Shown: piece after piece, positions 56,510 through 64,000 of the stretch
Layout: every line of letters starts with the position of its first letter
How positions within the stretch are numbered: the stretch's first letter is position 1
NCBI RefSeq assembly: GCF_042242105.1
Contig: NC_092026.1
Coordinates: 16,790,691-16,854,690, forward strand
Reading direction: 5' to 3'
Source of the DNA: Pempheris klunzingeri
Taxonomy: Eukaryota; Chordata; Actinopteri; Acropomatiformes; Pempheridae
Length of the DNA stretch: 64,000 bases
Position numbers and translations under genes: made by a program
Notes under the pieces: generated by a model
What the model was told of the DNA's origin: nothing
Databases searched by the model: none
Seen by the model: only the letters and a program-made list of their open reading frames with translations

Positions 56510-59500
56510 ATGGACCACATGTCCATAATAACCCAGGTTTCCAACCCGAAGGAGGAGGAAATAATATCCTTTAACCAGGAAAAAGGTGAGTAAAAGTCCT
56601 TTAGAGGTGTGCGACTAATGCTAGCTGGCTAACTACTTTTCTCGACTGACGTTAGCTGTTAGCTCGCGCTTGCTAGCAGCAGTTGTAGTAGTTGAAGACA
56701 CACTGGTTGCCTGTTTGTGATAATATTACAGAAACGTGGACACACAACTAATATTAGTTAACAAACTAAGTACGCAACAAGTTTATCAGAGGGGCCTCGT
56801 CCCGAGTAAGTTAACGAACTAGCTTAACGCCTGTTTGCTGCACGTTTCAGTGTAGAGAGCGCTCCTGTGACAAGACGTGTGGTCTGATCCCATTAAGGTT
56901 AACTAATGTGTGACATTAGTGAAGCACTAAGTTAGTTATCCACTCCTGGTTAATCCTAAACGATGCCCTCAAAGCCATCGCTTCTAAACATCTGTATTCC
57001 ACACGCTTCTTTGTGTGTTTTGGCTACCTAACTGGGCTAAATGATCTGAGAGGTGACTCACTATGAATCACAACCACAAGGAGCCAAGAAGTTCACAGTG
57101 GTTTGGTCTGAGGGGGAGCAAAAAGTTTTTGGGAGCGAAGCAGTCTTGCGGGCAGAGGAGAGCTGTCTGCTCACAGTTTTGTAGGGTGTTAATATGTCCA
57201 GTTAATTAGCACAGCAGTTTTCCTTAAGACGTGGACTTGGTGGCAAAGCCATCTGCGGACTGTGGATGTACAGGTTTACACTGCTGTCCATTCATGTGCT
57301 TCTGCCCATGTAGTAAACAGTGAAGCTGCTGTATCTCAGATGGACATTACCTTGTGTGTTTTCTCTCTACAGTGGAATTTAGCTGGTGGAGTTTTTGTCA
57401 CCAGTCAAACCTGGAAAAAAAAAAAGAAAATACCCACGCATATGGGGATTTCAGGGTCAAAGCGCTTGCTTTGTGCTTTCATTTTCATTGAAGCCGTCCT
57501 TATTTATTTCTCCAGTCACTCTTAAATGTGATCTGCAGTCAAGGTCAAATCTCTCTTTCAAGACCATAGCTGCTCAAGTCCTTTCATTCCCATTCATCTC
57601 CAACTCTGACACTTTCCGGGTCACCCAGGCCCATGGGACATGTATCAGTATCGCATCTCAAACTGGACTTGTCAGACCATTAGTAATGTGAGAACTTAAG
57701 TCTTTCAAGCACTACAATGCATTCTCCTCTGAGGGTATAAAGGTATACCCCCAGAAATCACTATGGATTCTGTGCGACTTGAACATATGTGTGCGTCATA
57801 TGAGATTGTCATTGCAGGTATGTGGGCGTCACTGGAGAATATCATTGTAGGCTGGGATTTGATCCACACCATATGAATGTATGACTGTAAAAAAAAACAG
57901 TGCAGATTCCACTGCAGTGATGCACACTTGATAAACATCTTAATGTGTCTCAGTAAGAATATTGTGAAGATGCACTTCTTGTGCTTGAAACATATCAGAC
58001 GGTATTTCTAAGGGCTTGTGTGTGGAGGTGGTTTTAAAGTGACGGTAAAGTCCTTTATGGTCACTGGGTATGAGTAGTGCTGAACTGATTTGTTATTTAA
58101 GTGGTTTGTTAATAGGGAAATTCATCTGCTCATGGTTAAATTTGGATCAAATGAACGGTTTTAAATTACTGTTCCTGTAAAATTGCAAGGCAAGCTTCCT
58201 AAAAGCATTTTTTTCCTTTTGTAAATGTTTTTTTTTTTTTTCCTTTGTTCTTTTGGCTGCTGGTCAGAGAATGTAAGCAAGTACAAGGCATCATTTTTCG
58301 CTTGTGATTTGGATTTGTCTTCATTTACAGACTGCAGGATTGATTGGAAGATCCACAGGTTAAGTTTTAGTTGTGAGAAGATTTATTGTGTGCTGCTAGT
58401 TAAGGACACATCATAGGTCTTTAAAACTTTAATCTTTGCCAAGTATCAGTAAATGATTTAAAAATGTTTGATTCTGTAATAACAATTAAGCACATCTAAG
58501 TCGGAGACAGTCAGCCTACTGATTAAGTCGTAGTATACTTGCATTCTGCCAGCATTTAGTGTGATTGTTTACCAGCAGAGGAAAAATCACACCTAATGTT
58601 GTCCTGAGTAAGCTGAATTATAGAGGATGAAGTGGAGCAGCGATGTTGCTCTTTGTTTCCCACCACTTCCATTTTACTCTTAAGAATTAGTCACACAGGA
58701 TTCTTCCCTTGGGACCAAGCCAGATATCCCATCATTATGGGAATAGTTTGGCCATGTCCTTTCTTTCATTTGCTCTGGAAATTTTAAAAACAACAAGGTT
58801 TAAATGTAACTTGCATAGTACTCAGCTGCGATATAAACAGGGATTTTAAAAGAAGTTTAAAAGTTTTTTTTTTTTTCACAGTTAGAATATTTTCAAGTAT
58901 ACAGCAAGATTCTTAGCTTTATTCCCTGGGTTTATTATACAGCCAGCCAATGATCCGACGGTCCCTTATCTATTGCATAACAGGCAACATGTAGCCCATC
59001 CCAGCAGCTGTCTTAGAGGAATTTAACAGGTAGTCTTCCATTGCTTGAACAGGCTCCAAACTGTCCAGACAAAAATTGACCACCTTTGCTCTCAGTGTTC
59101 CTCTCCTGGCTGTCTTACGACATGTGCCTCCCTTTCACACTGGTTCGGCTGCCAAGCAGCAGCCTAAATATAGACTCGCTGCCCTGTTGGCCAGAGCACC
59201 ACTGACCTCGAGGCCAAGTATAACTACTTGCAAAGATGACAGTGATCTTTTTTTTTTCATTCTCGTGGTCATACAAGGATTTAGTATTGAAAAAACGGCA
59301 ATTTGATTTTCGAAAGAAGAAAATAAGGACTGTGGTCTTTAACTGTATAAAGCTGCCACTCCATTCAGATTTTTACGCATTAGGTCTCAGAGTGGTTGTG
59401 AGAGTGGTTATGAGATGAGTGAGTGGCTCTTACACGATGCCTTTTCCGGCACGCTGAGTCTGTATTCTGCTTGATTTGACTTGCTGTGACTTTTTAAAAC

Positions 59501-62500
59501 CAAACTTTTTCCAAAGTATCTAACGGTGTCTTAATCATTTGGTGTTACACCATCGTCTCCACTTCTTCACAGTCCTTTACTTAGCAGACAGATATTTGTG
59601 TTAAATGCCGGTGGGAGGCTTCACTCCCTCATGTTTAGATTGCGTTACATTTGTTTTTGTACAATACAAGAGTAAAGGCACTCGACTCTGTTAGATTAGT
59701 GTATTTACATTTGATGTACATGTACAAGCCAGCTGATAGTCTTGTATTGTTATTGTGACAAATGCTCAGTGCACCACCTACAGTCGACCAAATCTGAAGT
59801 CAAAAGATTGCACTGCACTGCCTACAGCATGCAGCGTGGGAGTAATTAAGCCAAAGCTTTACGATGCATCAACAATCGCAAACCCGCCCATGAGTCCAGA
59901 ACATAACATTCACTCCTCAGCTACAGAGAGAGGTGGCTTTTCTTGGTCATGTTGTTGGTACACCTATCAAATAAATGATTTATACTGTGATTGTATGATC
60001 TGGATAATACTGTTCCTGAAAGGCACAGAGGAACAGCACAGGGAATATGATGCTGTGTCCAAAAAATGCCTCATGTTTCATGGTGATGAGACCTTGGACT
60101 TTGCTGTGAACATAGGAAGTGGACTTTGACTTGTAACATACTTAATTAAACACAGAGTTCACCCTGTTATTAGTAAATCACTACCCTCCATCTAGCCCAT
60201 GTTTGCAATGTCTGTCAGAGGCTCTGCTCTGTGCACGACCCGGCAGTCCTGGGTGTTTTTGTGCAAGAAGTGGGCCATTTGGTTGTAGTGATGAGTCACA
60301 GGGAGCTGATAACTGCCTCACTGTCCCAGTTTTACAGTAATACAGAGCTGAAATGACAAGACAAAGTCCAGTTTAATAAAGGAAGTCATGTGGTCCTGAT
60401 TAGATTATTTTTAGATATAAACCAAGCCCACTATGGTAGATATGATCATCTTGCAGTATTGCTGTCTAACTAAAGATCTAAGTAAAACCAGGGGATCACA
60501 AAAGACAATTTGGTTAATTTCCTTTAGGATTATTTCATTGTTTTATTCCCTGGTGATATCTCCAAACAAATCTCAGTCACTTTTATTTGGTGGTTGTGGA
60601 AAAGTGTAGTATTTTCCAGTGGATTGGGTCAGATGGTGGCCTTTTTATACTGCAAACACTGAATTTATGAGGGATGCTATTTTGTTTCTCTTCTGTTAGC
60701 ACCTGCAGTATGCTTTCTTTTGTTGTGGACACTAAGAGGACAGGATATGGGTTTCCTGCTTGCATCTCTTTTGCTTACAATCCGTTTGCTTCCATTACTT
60801 ACTTTTTACAAAAATGATGGCCTGTCTCTTCATGGACCCCATCAATGCCAGTCTGTCCACCAGAATGTTACTTTAGCTCCTATTTGGCTCATTCTTTCTC
60901 ATGTTTTAACTTTGAAACTTTTGGTTCTTACATATTGACATTCTCTAAAAAGGTGTATCCATGTGATCCGAGTCGGAGGCAGTATAAATTACCAAAAAAA
61001 ATTCCAACAAAAAAAATCTTAAGTACTCTAGTTTTTCTACATACAATTATGCATGATTGTTTTATTGAATATTGTAATAAAAATGAACTGTAAATTAGCA
61101 AAAAACAATATCAGTAATGGCCACATACAGTTCCAGTCGTGCTCCTCCAGCATCACTGCTTGATCGAGCCATTTGTTCCATGTACTTTTAAGTTACTTAG
61201 AATAGTCGATGAATGTTTTAATGGTGTCTCCGTGTTGATGGATGCATATTGTACTTAACTTGTCTTGGGGTGAGGGAGCATGTGCTTCTGATAAGATATA
61301 GACTAAATACTAAGCACGGCATGCCCTAGCTTGAAAGGCAGTAATTAATGTGGCTGGAAACCAGTGACGGAGGGAAATGACAGAGAAATCGGGGAAGGCA
61401 GAGAGTGTTTTATGTAGCCGTGACACGCTGACAGTCTGCTGTTACAGTGTCTGGTACCTCTCCTGCTCTTATGAGTATTTTTAGCTGTGGAATATGAAAT
61501 TGAAGTAATCTTCTTGCAACAACAGTGTGATATCTCCACATTATGCTTCAAGATACAATGATATCTTGGGCTGTTCTGCCGGTCGAACACTTGACAACGC
61601 TGGATTGATGTAAAAATAGTTTTGGTGTTTGTAAGGGCTGTCAGAAGTTTGTCCTGAGCAATATATTGCACACTTGCTTGTTTTTATGGCAAGTCATTTT
61701 GATGTATTTTCTTCAGGCGCAGTGCTTCCTATGACAAATGTCTGGGTATTTCTCTAAGGTCAGGAGCACAAAGTGGCATGATACCAAGATGCCAAAAGAC
61801 ATGACATAATGGTATTTGCTCTTCGCTGGTCTTCAGTTGCAAAAGCATTCTGGTTGTGTGAGCCGAGGGGTGAGTAGGGGGGACTAATGGGTGGAGAGGA
61901 ATGCAGCCTTGTATAGGCTCTGCGGGGTCTGAGGGCCTCCCACCTCTTCCCTCCCACTCGTCTCTTGTGCATGTCCAGGCTGCTTCAGTCACTCACCTGC
62001 CAGCTGAAACATGGGAGGGGAAGGGGAAAGCTTTCAAAATGGAGACTCCTAGGCCAATCAGGTGACGGGATCCAGGGCAGGGCAAAAAGGAGAAGGGAGG
62101 AGGGTGCAGCTTCCAACTTGTCACTATTAATAAAAGCTCAGTGTCTGATTTAGGCCCCGCTCCGTAGTCCTGGAATGAGAGGAGATTTGCAATCAGAGCA
62201 GAGTACGCTCTGAACTGTCGCTATGTGTGACTGATGAAGTCACCCAGCCAGCTAAGTTATTTCTGATCAGTGGTTCTGCCAGCCTGGGTCAACAAAACCA
62301 ACACTAATGCCGTTTAATCACACTGTCAAGGTCTCACCTATTGTTGTGATTCAGTGCGGCCCACACCAGCGTGGCCACTTAGGAGAACTGTAATGAGGGC
62401 ATATAACACTTTGTTCCCAGTTATTCCGACAGCATCCGCAGCTCAGCATGCAAATAACCAAGTGTAAACGCTTCCCAGCCCCAGCCTGCTCCATTTTTAT

Positions 62501-63998
62501 TACAGAACATCGATTTGCATATCCACTCATTCACCCTCCGCTCTCCCACCTCCTCCTGTTGTTTTGACAGCGTCCCAGTCTAACAGCAGCCTAAAGAAGC
62601 AGAGGAGCCGGAGCATCTTCAGCACATTCTTCTGCTGCTTCCGCAACTACAATGTGGAACCGCCAGCCACCACCACCAACACCAGCTCCCTGCCTCCACC
62701 TGTTGAGGAGAACGGATCGCCTCCCAAGGTGGGCTGCTGCTCCACTAAACTCCAACCAATTGTTTTTTCCCCTTCATCCTCGTGGACCCTTTTTTTTTTT
62801 GTCTCCTGTTTTTGTTCTCCTTCCTACCCCTCACCCTGTTTTTGTATGTGTGTGTGTCTATCTCTCTTGTGTTGTAGTGTGACCAGGTCGAGGTCATCCC
62901 TGTCCCTAGTGTATGTATCGCCTTTTTTTCTTTTCCTCTGCATGCAGGCTGAGTGGGCTGGTGCTGGCACATCCTGTCTGTGTGGGCTCCACTGCTCCTC
63001 AGAGAGCTTTTGCTCTGCTACCGTTCTGCGGTTCATTTTCAGCCCATCGTAGAGCTGGCTGTGTGGAAGGTGTATAAGCACCTATGGGTTTATATGGTGC
63101 CTCAGTGCCTGATCTGCATGAGTGACACTTTGTGGTTTGTATGCTTTCAGAAATCCGGTGACACTAACTGTCTAACATGTTCAGTTTAAAACCGTTTCTG
63201 TTTATCGCCTCAGGTGCTTCCATGCAAGAAGTAAATCCATTTATTGTTCTACTTATCCATGCAGTTCAATAATATTAGAGTTCAGCTTCTCAGTAGCTCC
63301 TAGTGTTCAGGTTTGTTTCCTCAACTAATTCATCCCATCACTCTCAGAAGGAACTACATGTGATGTGGTTATCAGGTGGTCTGGCCAACAAACTGGTCAG
63401 ATCACCCATCAGTGACTGTATGACGGTCAACTCTTAAGGTCCATCAGAACTGATTTTGAACAGATTTTTATTTTTTTTTTACTGCACTAATCCTGCTCTG
63501 AGCCGTAGATCCAAGATCCCTTCATCCTACGTTTATGGGTGTTCTACAGCAGCTAACTTTTGCATGGCGTGTGAGAAGTTATATTTCATATCCACAGATT
63601 TGACAGAAATCTGAGGGGCTCAAAGACAGCATTACTCTCTGATTGGGTGGCTGTAAACAGGGGAATTCCCTGAAGAAACCTATGTGGTGTCATTTGAAGT
63701 GATGGGTCCATTAAACGCAGTTCAGACATGGCTTTATCTCCGCTGCATTGTTACCCATGGAGACGCTCTTCCTAACATGGTGTTGGCTTTTCTGCTCAGC
63801 CTTACACTTCAATTTATGCAAAGTACATGTCTCTCCCCCCCCCCCCCCCCCCCTACCTGCATCTGACATTATGTGCCTTGTCCCCCCCCCATTCAGCCAC
63901 CAGCCAAATACCTCCTACCAGAGATGATAATATCTGACTATGGCAAAAAATGTGTGGTGATTGACTTGGATGAAACGCTCGTCCACAGCTCATTCAAG
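56510..63998 (+). CDS. ctdspl: CTD small phosphatase-like protein (CTDSPL/SCP3), 5' part
   Basis: The first coding exons are present and the gene runs off the right edge. Exons are 56510-56585, 62571-62728, an optional 33-bp cassette at 62878-62910, and 63897-63998, whose GT donor is the last two bases of the window. CTDSPL is a nuclear HAD-type phosphatase that removes Ser5 phosphate from the RNA polymerase II C-terminal domain, with REST recruitment and RB1 as other reported roles. The N-terminus [17 protein letters not shown] matches human MDGPAIITQVTNPKEDE. Exon 2 has [20 protein letters not shown]. The last exon reads [10 protein letters not shown] and [15 protein letters not shown], where DLDET is the catalytic DxDx(T/V) motif that begins the phosphatase domain. 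Intron 1 is 6 kb. The a or b suffix is uncertain. Confidence 0.95.
56586..62570 (+). other. ctdspl intron 1
   Basis: 6 kb of intron with no recognisable exon, RNA gene or mobile element. T-runs occur at about 58229 and 58865. The mature miR-26 sequence, which resides in an intron of this gene in other vertebrates, was not seen here and would be expected in a later intron. Confidence 0.5.
62878..62910 (+). CDS. ctdspl: ctdspl 33-bp cassette exon
   Basis: After the acceptor TTGTGTTGTAG, 33 bases encode [11 protein letters not shown] and are followed by the donor GTATGT. The length keeps the frame, and the exon sits between the 62571-62728 exon (ending K) and the PPAKY exon. Human CTDSPL has an optional 11-residue segment, GDQRQVIPIPS, at the same point, so this is probably a conserved alternative exon. 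Confidence 0.8.
63835..63853 (+). repeat. Poly-C run upstream of a ctdspl acceptor
   Basis: Nineteen consecutive C, with a second run of nine C at 63882-63890 that forms the polypyrimidine tract of the next exon. Confidence 0.9.
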
Positions 63999-64000
63999 GT

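Noticed and set aside
56586-64000. miR-26a precursor expected in a ctdspl intron
   Set aside because: The mature sequence starting TTCAAGTAATCCAGG was not found. It probably lies in a later intron beyond the window.

Overview
The window is vertebrate nuclear DNA, almost certainly from a ray-finned (probably percomorph) fish. It has GT-AG split genes, GCTAGC-rich promoters, long (CA/GT)n microsatellites, a Tc1-type transposon, a hAT miniature element and interspersed repeats common in teleosts. It also carries selenoprotein J, a family mainly known from ray-finned fishes. I find seven protein genes, all read by assembling exons; no CRISPR arrays, operons or tRNA genes were seen.

Left part (1-13.4 kb): three small, closely packed housekeeping-type genes. 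selenoj (+) has nine coding exons, an in-frame UGA for selenocysteine and a well-formed SECIS hairpin in its 3' UTR. eif2b5 (+), the catalytic epsilon subunit of the eIF2B exchange factor, has 16 coding exons. A MUL1-like gene (-) lies tail to tail with eif2b5; it keeps both membrane segments and the domain between them but has no C-terminal RING finger. The poly(A) signals of the last two are about 30 bp apart.

Middle (13.4-21.5 kb): about 8 kb without genes, holding a long near-perfect hairpin, a (GT)n tract, dispersed repeats and a degraded Tc1 copy with a LINE tail inserted into it.

Right part (21.5-64 kb): vipr1 (+, 13 coding exons), klhl40 (-), hhatl (-) and the first exons of ctdspl (+, running off the right edge). 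These four genes also map to human 3p22, so this looks like an old linkage block. klhl40 and hhatl are known as striated-muscle genes in other vertebrates. The klhl40 upstream region has a TATA-like box and two CAGCTG E-boxes, which fits muscle expression. vipr1 encodes a class B G-protein-coupled receptor for VIP/PACAP peptides; ctdspl encodes a DxDx(T/V) phosphatase of the SCP family. Nothing in the sequence suggests that the seven genes act in one pathway. The most unusual items are the selenocysteine gene with its SECIS, the RING-less MUL1 relative, the 40-54 bp hairpin, and an 11-residue cassette exon in ctdspl.
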